DNA of 8,230 bases, taken from assembly GCA_020718315.1 (NCBI GenBank), contig DYSK01000052.1, forward strand, positions 4,857-13,086. Direction: 5' to 3'. Position numbers and translations under genes: made by a program. The DNA is from Draconibacterium orientale (GTDB taxonomy: Bacteria > Bacteroidota > Bacteroidia > Bacteroidales > UBA12170). Positions 1-6,296 of this stretch are shown piece by piece. Within the stretch, counting starts at the first letter, position 1. Each line of letters starts with the position of its first letter. The notes under the pieces are model-generated. The model worked only from the letters and a program-made list of their open reading frames with translations, had not been told where the DNA came from and ran no database searches.

Positions 1-1097
1 CGTTTAAAAATATAATCAATCACTTCGTCGCGTTCTTTCCAAGAATAGTCAATATCAAAATCGGGGGGTGAAGAACGTTTCGGGTTCAAGAATCGTTCAA
101 AATACAAATCGAGTTCGATGGGATCGACATCTGTTATTTTTAAGCAATAAGCCACCAAACTATTCGCGCCACTGCCACGTCCAACATGATAAAATCCACG
201 TGACATGGAATAGCGAATTATATCCCAAGTTATCAAAAAATAGGCCGAAAAACCGAGTTGATCGATAATTTCCAACTCATGCCGCAACCTGCTTTCGGCC
301 AAAAGATTGTGTTTTGAATAGCGATAACGAAATCCCTCGTAAGCCAGTTTTTTTAATAAGGCTTTGTCGTCCGCTTTATTAGCTGTAAAAGTCGCTTTAT
401 TTTTCACTGACTGAAAATCGAAATCCAATGTGCATATTTCTAATAGCGCTGTTGTATTTTCTACAAGTTCAGGCCAATCGATAAACGAATTTATCAAATC
501 CTCTTCTGCTGGAAAATCATCATCCCTGCCAGCGCAATTTTCAGGCTTTAGCTTGGACAACAAACAGTTGTGATCAATAGCACGCAAATATTGATGCAGC
601 TCAAACTCTTGCGCTGTATCGAAAACAACATTTTGAAGCAAAAGCAATTTTTCTTTTTGCTTTGCCAAAGACGAAAACCTTAGGCGGTTAAGTTCGTTTT
701 TTTTTACTCCAACAAACTCATTCGGTTCCATTTTCCTTTGTGGTGGATTTTCGAAAGGATAAACGACAAAAACAGCTTCTAAAAATGGCGGATTTTTTGG
801 ATATTCTTTTTTGGCCAAATGATGCTCAGACAAGAATCGATTGATGGAATAAAATCCTTCGGCATTTTTAGCAATGAGTAAATACATCAACGCGTCTTTT
901 TGGCGAATATCAACACCTACAATCGGCTTTATTCCATTGCTTCGACTTTGTTTCACAAAATCAATAGCAGCGGTTGTATTGTTGATATCGGTAAGCACCA
1001 ATTTTCGATAGCCTTTTTCGGCAGCTAATAACAGCAATTTTTCAACCGAAAGTGTTCCGTAATGGAGACTGTAATACGAATGTGCTTGCAATATCAT
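1..1097 (-). CDS. dnaE: DNA polymerase III alpha-type polymerase, N-terminal part (3' end outside window)
   Basis: C-family replicative or translesion DNA polymerase; 365 codons are visible and the frame is open to the left edge. The start is the ATG at 1097-1095. Residues 1-60 align with the PHP domain (HSYYSLHYGT at 6-15, LTDINN at 35-40, then KPIVGVDIR). Residues about 290-365 are the start of the polymerase palm: GFSAYFLITWD, the loop GRGSGANS (306-313), LVAYCLKITDVDP, ERFLNP and PPDFDIDY (344-351), whose D348 and D350 match the catalytic aspartates of E. coli DnaE. The distance between the PHP motif and the palm is shorter than in E. coli (D401/D403). From family knowledge, this TDINN-type start is typical of the second, roughly 1000-residue DnaE of Bacteroidota rather than the main replicase. 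An accessory, possibly error-prone repair role is inference. Most PHP metal ligands are replaced, so this domain is probably not a working nuclease. The family call is firm; the paralogue class is less sure. Confidence 0.93.
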   Translation of the reverse strand, partial: MILQAHSYYSLHYGTLSVEKLLLLAAEKGYRKLVLTDINNTTAAIDFVKQSRSNGIKPIVGVDIRQKDALMYLLIAKNAEGFYSINRFLSEHHLAKKEYPKNPPFLEAVFVVYPFENPPQRKMEPNEFVGVKKNELNRLRFSSLAKQKEKLLLLQNVVFDTAQEFELHQYLRAIDHNCLLSKLKPENCAGRDDDFPAEEDLINSFIDWPELVENTTALLEICTLDFDFQSVKNKATFTANKADDKALLKKLAYEGFRYRYSKHNLLAESRLRHELEIIDQLGFSAYFLITWDIIRYSMSRGFYHVGRGSGANSLVAYCLKITDVDPIELDLYFERFLNPKRSSPPDFDIDYSWKERDEVIDYIFK

Positions 1098-1181
1098 TGA
1101 TTAGTATTTAATCATTTAATAATGCTTTAAATTAAAATAAAAGTCAAATAAATTACAAATTCGATTTGATTATAATCAAAT
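1098..1181 (-). promoter_or_regulatory. Two related inverted repeats upstream of dnaE (candidate operator)
   Basis: Positions 1164-1181 form a perfect 18-bp palindrome, ATTTGATTATAATCAAAT. Its core TGATTA/TAATCA recurs as an inverted repeat with a 5-base spacer at 1098-1103 and 1109-1114, directly against the dnaE start codon. The two sites lie 67-84 and 1-17 bases upstream of the ATG. Two copies of one half-site in a 185-base spacer suggest a dimeric regulator that could block transcription or initiation. I found no clear Bacteroidota promoter at good spacing here. AT-rich sequence makes short palindromes easily by chance, so this is a candidate only. The rest of 1115-1282 shows nothing else that I can name. 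Confidence 0.35.
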
Positions 1182-1272
1182 TATTTTTCGGAAATAATTC
1201 GTGTATTTTCGGCATCAATAATTGCAACAGCAAATAATTTGAAACAAAGCGCATTGAATAAAAACAGAAGAA

Positions 1273-1303
1273 AAGAAATTTCTTAGCGAACAACAAATTT
1301 CTT
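1273..1303 (-). terminator. Weak hairpin terminator candidate at the end of the oxidoreductase gene
   Basis: On the minus strand AAGAAATTT (1303-1295) can pair with AAATTTCTT (1281-1273) across a 13-base loop that contains the last codons and the TAA stop. It is followed by a pyrimidine-rich run with five Ts. The stem has only two G-C pairs, so it would be a weak terminator. It is recorded because no better signal separates this gene from dnaE 185 bases downstream. Confidence 0.22.
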
Positions 1304-2803
1304 CTTATGCAGACGACCTATTTTTTGGGCTAAATCGCGTGCCGATTTCAAAACCACAGGAAGTCCGCCGCCGGGAATAGACCAATGACTGGTGTAATAA
1401 AAATTTTTCAAGCCCGGCAAATCAATAGTTACGGGCGATGCGGCAACAAGATTTTTGGAAGGAAACCAACCCTGAGCACTTCCATTCCAGTTGCCGGTGT
1501 ATCGCTGGTAACTTGCCGGAGTAGCCACATCTATTTCCTCAATTGAATCTTTTACACCTTCCATTTTCTCCTCAAGAAAATAAATCACATGGCTGGCAAA
1601 ATCATTTTTACAGCGATTGTATTCCGGTCTATTTTGTTGGCGTAGATTTATCCAAAACGCACCATTTCTGGTATAAAAACTCATCGCAACAATGGTTTTC
1701 CCTTCGGGGGCAAGCGATGGGTCGTAGTGATAAATATGCGCTTCCATTCGATTATAAACACTGCCATCGGGCGATCGATATTCCTTTTTCATTGGGAATC
1801 TAAAAAAATGCGGATATTCTTTAAAATCGCGCGAAACGCCCAACGAAACAAGCATTACAGAAGGATACAACTCCAGCTTTTTTAAGGAAGCCAATTTTAG
1901 GATTTTTTCGTTCACATATTTCCCTTGCAGGGCATCAAAAACGGTAAAATGCCAATCGGCAGCCGAAATGGTGATATCAGAAAAGTGCTCTGTTCCATCT
2001 TTTAGCAACAGTCCTTTGGCGCTATTCTCTTCAACAATTATTTTTTCTATTTCTGAATTGTAATGAATTTTTCCGCCCAAAGATTCATATTTATCGGCTA
2101 TTTTTCGTGCAAATTGTTTGGATCCTCCAATTGGATAACCGGCGCTTTTTTGATCGAAAAAAGACAGCGGCATGATTAAAACCAGAAGATTCACTTCATC
2201 ACCATCAAAAAGCAATTCAAAAGCTTCTTGCAGAAATGGATTTTTTAGCTTTTTTGCAAAAGTATAATTGCTTGTATTTTTCCATTTCATAAATTCCAAT
2301 AAAAAAGGAAGATAAGAAATCATTCCAATTTTCTTGCGCCAAGGCTGCAAGGGAGCAATGTTTTCGATCATTGGAGGCAATTCATACTTTTGGAATAGGC
2401 GCATTAAACCAATTAGTTGGCTGATAATTTTTTTGTCTTCAGGAGCCAGATCGATCAAATAGCTTTCAAGTTTATTGATATTGGTGTACAACCTGAAAAT
2501 TTTATCGCCGTATTTATTGCTGTTTTCTTTCAATTCAATAGAAACTCTGATTTCGTGGTTGACAAACTCAATAGATTTCATATCCAACAACTCCGACCAA
2601 AGTTTATAAAAAGCACTTCCTTTATCTGATCCGAGTATCCAATGAATACAGCCATCAAAAGTATAATCGCCCTTTTTCCAACTGGCACACAATCCTCCCG
2701 GAACTGGGTTTTTTTCATAAATGGCCGTTTTGTAGCCGTTCATTTGAAGGTACGATCCAATGGACAATCCCGAAACTCCAGCTCCTACAATGTTAATATT
2801 CAT
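1283..2803 (-). CDS. FAD/NAD(P)-dependent oxidoreductase, phytoene desaturase/carotenoid isomerase/retinol saturase type
   Basis: A 506-residue flavoprotein of the COG1233 group (CrtI, CrtISO, RetSat), which desaturates, saturates or isomerises polyenes and other lipids. The N-terminus is a dinucleotide-binding Rossmann fold: IVGAGVSGLS with G7, G9 and G12, an acidic residue E30 ending the second strand to bind the FAD ribose, then PGGLCASW (35-42) and YTFDGCIHWILG (47-58). The C-terminus closes the FAD site with SHWSIPGGGLPVVL (about 472-485). Length is normal for the family and there is no signal peptide. The ATG at 2803-2801 is preceded by TAAGGAAA, one of the few purine-rich sites here resembling a ribosome-binding site. 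No phytoene synthase, cyclase or other isoprenoid gene is visible, so the substrate cannot be named. The gene is separated by 130 bases from the HIRAN gene upstream and by 185 bases from dnaE, and is probably its own unit. Fold and cofactor are well supported; the reaction is open. Confidence 0.9.
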   Translation of the reverse strand: MNINIVGAGVSGLSIGSYLQMNGYKTAIYEKNPVPGGLCASWKKGDYTFDGCIHWILGSDKGSAFYKLWSELLDMKSIEFVNHEIRVSIELKENSNKYGDKIFRLYTNINKLESYLIDLAPEDKKIISQLIGLMRLFQKYELPPMIENIAPLQPWRKKIGMISYLPFLLEFMKWKNTSNYTFAKKLKNPFLQEAFELLFDGDEVNLLVLIMPLSFFDQKSAGYPIGGSKQFARKIADKYESLGGKIHYNSEIEKIIVEENSAKGLLLKDGTEHFSDITISAADWHFTVFDALQGKYVNEKILKLASLKKLELYPSVMLVSLGVSRDFKEYPHFFRFPMKKEYRSPDGSVYNRMEAHIYHYDPSLAPEGKTIVAMSFYTRNGAFWINLRQQNRPEYNRCKNDFASHVIYFLEEKMEGVKDSIEEIDVATPASYQRYTGNWNGSAQGWFPSKNLVAASPVTIDLPGLKNFYYTSHWSIPGGGLPVVLKSARDLAQKIGRLHKKKFVVR

Positions 2804-2933
2804 TTTCCTTACTATTTAAACATTCGTTTCTAAACTTCGGCTTAGCTTCTCAACTATTCATGAAAAATATTTGTTTCTAAAATAAAGCTATACGAAAGCT
2901 TTCTTTTACATTGATTTTGAAATTTCCAGCTAC

Positions 2934-3320
2934 TTATTCAACCATATAAATATTGACATCAATTTTCAACCAATTATTTAGCCATTCCTTTGAAATAACA
3001 CGACAAAAGAATAATTTTCCGGCATCCATCAAGCGGGAACAAACCAAATTCATTTGTGCTGGAACATAACCAACGCGAATGTTTTCGCAAAAAATGGCAA
3101 TGGCAAACTCGTCGAATTTATTGTTTGGTTCTCGTTTTAAAGTGAGTACTTTTTCAGGGACAATAATGGGCTCCACTGCTTCAATATCATAACAATAAGA
3201 AGTTCCTGCAACAACAATTTCCAACAAAAATATTTCGTGTGTAAAAGGAATAATTCCTGATTCGACATTACTCAAAAGTGCCAATAAACTCGGAGTAATC
3301 GGGAGTATAGACTCATTCAT
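2934..3320 (-). CDS. Stand-alone HIRAN-domain protein
   Basis: A 128-residue protein that is mostly one HIRAN domain (about 35-125). Diagnostic stretches in order are VAGTSYCYD (37-45), LKREPNNKFDEFAIAIF (61-77; the REPxNxxDxxAI signature), VGYVPAQMN (83-91) and RLMDAGK (96-102). From family knowledge, HIRAN domains occur in HLTF/Rad5-type remodelers, where HLTF's binds free 3' DNA ends, and as separate bacterial proteins predicted to sense damaged DNA or stalled forks. A DNA-end role for this copy is inference. The first 33 residues have no feature I recognise. The start ATG at 3320-3318 overlaps the end of the upstream J-domain gene by 8 bases (ATGAATGA), which points to translational coupling. 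A second ATG four bases downstream is in another frame. There is no helicase, nuclease or signal peptide in the protein. Confidence 0.88.
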   Translation of the reverse strand: MNESILPITPSLLALLSNVESGIIPFTHEIFLLEIVVAGTSYCYDIEAVEPIIVPEKVLTLKREPNNKFDEFAIAIFCENIRVGYVPAQMNLVCSRLMDAGKLFFCRVISKEWLNNWLKIDVNIYMVE

Positions 3321-4116
3321 CTGTCATGATATTAATAATATTTACATACTTGGCTATTTCATCCTCAAAATGTGAAATTTGAGTTTTAATTTCTGTTTGC
3401 TTTTCCTGAATTTTTGCTTCATCAAATAAAAATGCTTTTATATTGAAAGGGAAATTTTTCTCCAGTTGTGCAATTTTTTCATTCAAAACAGTGATATTAT
3501 TCTCGAGCTGTCTGATTCTTTCTAATTTTTCGCTGCTGTGAATAAATATTAATTTTTCGATGTTCGAATCGTCCAGATAGAGCAGAATATACTGCAATTC
3601 TTCCAATTTTTTCAGTTCATAAGCAGCTTTTACTTTGACAAACAAATCTTTTTGTTCTTCGGATTGATTGTGATTTAGATCAGGATGCAATCTTTTGCAA
3701 AGCAGTCGAAATATTTCCTTCAATTTCGCCGTTTCCTCCTCCGACATTAGATGAGAAAGCACACTTCGGGCTTCGTCCAAAGCAGCCGATTGTGCTTGAA
3801 TTTGCGCATAATAGCCTTGCAGTCGCTTGTTTAACTCCAGTTCTATTGCATGTAAGTTTGGCGTTTCATCTCTATTTATTGCTGCTTGAATCAGCTTCAT
3901 TTTCATCTTCTGACGAGCAGTCTCTGTCGATTTTTCGAGCAACTCCAACTGGAGATAGCCTAATTTTTCTAAATACATAGCGCTTAGAATTACGGACTCG
4001 TTTTCCAACATATCTTTATGTTGGGTGAAAAGATCTACAAATTCCAAGCGAAGAATTTCCAGTTTCTTGGTCATCTCCTCATTTTCTTTAGTGAAAGCAG
4101 GCAAATTTGATTTCAT
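3313..4116 (-). CDS. Coiled-coil protein with internal J-domain (DnaJ-like, class C)
   Basis: From the ATG at 4116-4114 the protein has 267 residues. A long N-terminal helical and coiled-coil region (about 5-125) leads into a J-domain-like segment, KEIFRLLCKRLHPDLNHNQ (about 133-151), with the invariant HPD at 144-146 and the helix IV-like FVKVKAAYEL after it. A second coiled coil rich in K, E and Q fills about 195-257. There is no Zn-finger or DnaJ C-terminal substrate domain. From family knowledge HPD stimulates the ATPase of DnaK/Hsp70, so this is probably an adaptor that brings Hsp70 to a specific client; the client is unknown. The frame can be extended 7 codons to a TTG at 4137, directly after an in-frame stop. 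I prefer the ATG because a promoter candidate just upstream would start transcription close to that TTG. The gene ends inside the start of the HIRAN gene, so the two are very likely co-translated. Confidence 0.85.
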   Translation of the reverse strand: MKSNLPAFTKENEEMTKKLEILRLEFVDLFTQHKDMLENESVILSAMYLEKLGYLQLELLEKSTETARQKMKMKLIQAAINRDETPNLHAIELELNKRLQGYYAQIQAQSAALDEARSVLSHLMSEEETAKLKEIFRLLCKRLHPDLNHNQSEEQKDLFVKVKAAYELKKLEELQYILLYLDDSNIEKLIFIHSSEKLERIRQLENNITVLNEKIAQLEKNFPFNIKAFLFDEAKIQEKQTEIKTQISHFEDEIAKYVNIINIMTDE

Positions 4117-4456
4117 AATAAGTTTGAGCTTTTCCAACTATCAAATAAACCGTTTCGAAAAGTCAGAACAAAATTCAACTAAACAAAACGAGCAATCGAG
4201 CTTATATGTATCCACTGCACCTTTGGATATTCCTAATTTTACAGATGTAAACCCAAAAACTGAGCTAAGCATTCCAAAGGTAAAACATTTTTTTTACATT
4301 TCGCGATCAATTCCAAAGCAAGCTCTAATTTGCTCAGCATAAATTGAAACCAATGCAGAAAAAACCATCGAGGAATCTGACAAGCCGTAGCACAACAAAA
4401 AAAGAAGGAAAAATGTTTCGAAATGAAAAATTGAGATCGAAATAATAGCTTATCGA
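4117..4456. other. Gene-free spacer between transporter and J-domain gene
   Basis: About 340 bases with no convincing gene. It holds the promoter candidate listed above, a second -7-like TACCTTTG at 4282-4275 (minus strand), and the nine-base direct repeat ATTCCAAAG near 4271 and 4310. A 43-codon minus-strand frame (4141-4272) has no recognisable product or start signal. At the transporter's stop codon an imperfect 4-bp stem (about 4448-4463) is too weak to call a terminator. Confidence 0.5.
4142..4172 (-). promoter_or_regulatory. Promoter candidate for the J-domain/HIRAN operon
   Basis: Read on the minus strand, TTTG (4172-4169) is followed after exactly 19 bases by TTTATTTG (4149-4142). 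This fits the Bacteroidota pattern of a -33 TTTG and a -7 TAnnTTTG with one mismatch. Transcription would begin near 4135, giving a leader of about 20 bases to the ATG at 4116. A perfect TACCTTTG lies further up at 4282-4275, but its nearest TTG is 25 bases away, so I rank it second. This is pattern matching only. Confidence 0.3.
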
Positions 4457-5974
4457 TTAGCTTTTCTTATCGTTTACCAATAAAGTGAGAAATCCGGCAA
4501 TGATCATCGAAATTCCACCCAGAATAAGAGCATAAATGGCTTGACCATCAAACAAATGACGTGTAAAAAATCCAAGAATACTCGCCGCAACAATTTGAGG
4601 AATGACAATAAAGAATTTAAATATTCCCATATAAATTCCCATTTTATGGGCAGGCAAAGCTCCTGTTAGAATAGCGTAAGGCATTGCTAAAATACTTGCC
4701 CAAGCCACTCCAACGCCCACCATCGAGAGAAGCAATAAATTTGGATCTTTAAAGAAATAGATCGAAATCAGTCCCAATCCACCCAGAACAAGGGCGATAA
4801 GATGTGTCGTTTTTCGATTTGTATAGCGAGCTAAAACAGGCAATAGAAATGCTACGGCAGCCGCAACGCCATTGTAAACAGCAAATAAAAACCCAACCCA
4901 ATCGGCACCCTCATTAAACAAAGCCGAAGTAGTATCGGAAGTTCCATATATGTGAGCAGTTACGGCCGAAGTGGTATAAATCCACATCGCAAAAAGAGCA
5001 AACCACGAAAAAAACTGAACAAATGCCAACTGAACCATGGTACGAGGCATATTAAAGAAATCGTGAATAACTTCAAAAAAACCGTTTTTAGTCATTCCAT
5101 TTTGTTGCATCAAGCCGGCAACCAAAAATACGACTCCAAATGATAAAGCTCCAAATGAGAATACATAAAGTTCTTTTTCGCCTTGAATTTCATAAAAGAA
5201 ATACGTGGAAATCAAGCCAATAAGAACAGAAATATATCCCGAATTCATTTTCGTTTGTCTGTTCTTGACATCTCTCAATTGAGCTTCCGATCGCCCTTCG
5301 TAGGCTTTTTTGTCGGCTTGTCGTTCTTCGCTGGAAAAAGCAGCAATTTCTTCGGGCGAATATTCTTTGGTTCGAATCACCGTCCAAGCCACGGCACTAA
5401 AAAATGCAATAGCACCCAAATAAAAAGACCATTTTACCGATGGCGGAATAATTCCTTCGGGAGCTGTGTTTGCAATTCCAAGCCAGTTGGTCATCATATA
5501 AGGCAAAGCCGAGCCAACAACAGCACCAATTCCGATAAAAAAACTCTGCATCGCAAAGCCTTTGGTTCGCTGTTCGTCGGGAAGCATATCGCCAACAAAA
5601 GCACGAAATGGCTCCATCGAAATATTGATACTTGCATCCAAAATCCAAAGCAGCCCGGCAGCCATCCACAAGGCAGAAGCGTTGGGCATAATAATTAAAG
5701 CGAGCGAGGCCAAAATAGCACCAATTAAAAAATAAGGACGCCGACGGCCAAAACGATTCCAAGTATTATCGCTCATATGCCCAATAATAGGCTGAATTAA
5801 CAAACCTGTAACTGGAGCTGCAATCCACAAAATTGGAATGTCGTCGATATTAGCACCCAATGTTTCAAAAATCCGACTTACATTGGCATTTTGAAGGGCA
5901 AATCCAAACTGAATTCCTAAAAAACCGAAACTCATATTCCAAATTTGCCAAAAACTAAGCTTAGGCTTTTGCAT
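4457..5974 (-). CDS. MFS sugar transporter, SLC45/GPH-like, 12 TM
   Basis: A 505-residue inner-membrane secondary transporter with about 12 hydrophobic segments in two halves joined by a charged cytoplasmic loop (about 203-243, rich in E, K and R). The loop between TM2 and TM3 carries the family signature GHMSDNTWNRFGRRRP (65-80), followed by WILDASINISMEPFRAFVGD (110-129). This pattern is known from proton-coupled sucrose/maltose-type carriers (SLC45, plant SUC, GPH group). In Bacteroidota such genes often sit beside maltose phosphorylase or alpha-glucosidase genes, but none is visible here, so the sugar is inferred only as a probable di- or oligosaccharide. The start ATG at 5974-5972 lies about 30 bases below a good promoter candidate. 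It is transcribed divergently from the secreted hydrolase gene. There is no truncation, and length is usual. The fold is firm; the substrate is open. Confidence 0.9.
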   Translation of the reverse strand: MQKPKLSFWQIWNMSFGFLGIQFGFALQNANVSRIFETLGANIDDIPILWIAAPVTGLLIQPIIGHMSDNTWNRFGRRRPYFLIGAILASLALIIMPNASALWMAAGLLWILDASINISMEPFRAFVGDMLPDEQRTKGFAMQSFFIGIGAVVGSALPYMMTNWLGIANTAPEGIIPPSVKWSFYLGAIAFFSAVAWTVIRTKEYSPEEIAAFSSEERQADKKAYEGRSEAQLRDVKNRQTKMNSGYISVLIGLISTYFFYEIQGEKELYVFSFGALSFGVVFLVAGLMQQNGMTKNGFFEVIHDFFNMPRTMVQLAFVQFFSWFALFAMWIYTTSAVTAHIYGTSDTTSALFNEGADWVGFLFAVYNGVAAAVAFLLPVLARYTNRKTTHLIALVLGGLGLISIYFFKDPNLLLLSMVGVGVAWASILAMPYAILTGALPAHKMGIYMGIFKFFIVIPQIVAASILGFFTRHLFDGQAIYALILGGISMIIAGFLTLLVNDKKS

Positions 5975-6009
5975 GATTAAAATTTCTTTGGTTAAAAATT
6001 TTGTTATTA

Positions 6010-6040
6010 CAAGGCTATAAAAGTAATTATAAAATTCAAA
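6010..6040 (-). promoter_or_regulatory. Promoter candidate for the sugar transporter
   Basis: On the minus strand TTTG (6040-6037) is followed after 19 bases by TAGCCTTG (6017-6010). This matches the Bacteroidota -33/-7 pattern with ideal spacing and one mismatch in the -7 box. The predicted start is near 6003, leaving a leader of about 30 bases. It is the better of the minus-strand promoter candidates in this window. Confidence 0.5.
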
Positions 6041-6053
6041 TTCAGTCGAAAAA

Positions 6054-6159
6054 TATTGATTGCTATTGGATTTTCATCGAATTTATCCAAATCAATACAA
6101 AGGTGTAACATCATCAAAAATCTGCTGTTCGAAACAATAATTTATCAATGCAAATTGAT
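6054..6159. promoter_or_regulatory. Cluster of ATTGAT/ATCAAT inverted half-sites (candidate operators)
   Basis: A 16-base perfect inverted repeat, ATCAAT-GCAA-ATTGAT, lies at 6144-6159. Its right arm covers the TTG of the plus-strand -33 box. A second pair, TATTGATT (6054-6061) and AATCAATA (6090-6097), has 8-base arms 28 bases apart and contains the same hexamers. Four copies within 106 bases suggest one regulator acting on both divergent genes, perhaps with looping. Base composition favours such hexamers, so chance is not excluded. Confidence 0.3.
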
Positions 6160-6185
6160 CGCATACTAAAATTAGTGTACTTTTG
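6155..6185 (+). promoter_or_regulatory. Promoter candidate for the secreted hydrolase
   Basis: TTG at 6155-6157 is followed after 20 bases by TACTTTTG at 6178-6185, a full match to the Bacteroidota -7 box TAnnTTTG. Transcription would begin near 6191 and give an AT-rich leader of about 105 bases. The -33 box overlaps the palindrome at 6144-6159, so a bound regulator could block it. Confidence 0.5.
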
Positions 6186-6296
6186 ATTTTGAAGAAACAA
6201 AAAATCATATTAACCAAAAAATACCCAAAGCAATTATTTTTGAATCAAAACAGATAAAAGTCAAAAATATTTCTCGGTTTTAAAAAAAACGATAGA

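Larger units (their letters stand above)
5975..6296. other. Divergent control region between transporter and hydrolase genes
   Basis: A 322-base AT-rich spacer with no gene. It contains an outward promoter candidate for each neighbour (6010-6040 minus; 6155-6185 plus) and several ATTGAT/ATCAAT half-sites between them. The last 110 bases are an A-rich leader of the hydrolase gene with no Shine-Dalgarno before its ATG, which is usual for Bacteroidota. Confidence 0.6.

Noticed and set aside
68..268. Plus-strand frame of 66 codons.
   Set aside because: It lies opposite the conserved GRGSGANS and PDFDID motifs of dnaE and encodes nothing recognisable.
2884..2902. AAAGC/GCTTT hairpin after the HIRAN gene as terminator.
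   Set aside because: The 5-bp stem with a 9-base loop is too weak, and the overlapping GAAAGCTTTC palindrome explains it as chance AT-rich sequence.
2939..2966. TATGGTTG with a TTG 20 bases upstream as promoter of the oxidoreductase gene.
   Set aside because: It lies inside the end of the HIRAN coding region and has a -7 mismatch; the match is too weak to list as a feature.
4141..4272. Minus-strand frame of 43 codons upstream of the J-domain gene.
   Set aside because: No known similarity or start signal, and it would overlap the promoter candidate; short frames of this size are expected by chance.
4025..4342. Plus-strand frame of 105 codons crossing the start of the J-domain gene.
   Set aside because: Half of it is antisense to the J-domain gene, the rest has no recognisable domain, and no promoter pattern leads into it.
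4448..4463. Hairpin at the transporter stop codon as terminator.
   Set aside because: Only a 4-bp stem with an internal mismatch, and no strong T-run follows on the minus strand.
5183..5698. Plus-strand frame of 171 codons opposite the transporter.
   Set aside because: Composition is low-quality (rich in N, S, R and F in a shadow pattern) and the minus-strand transporter is well conserved across this stretch.
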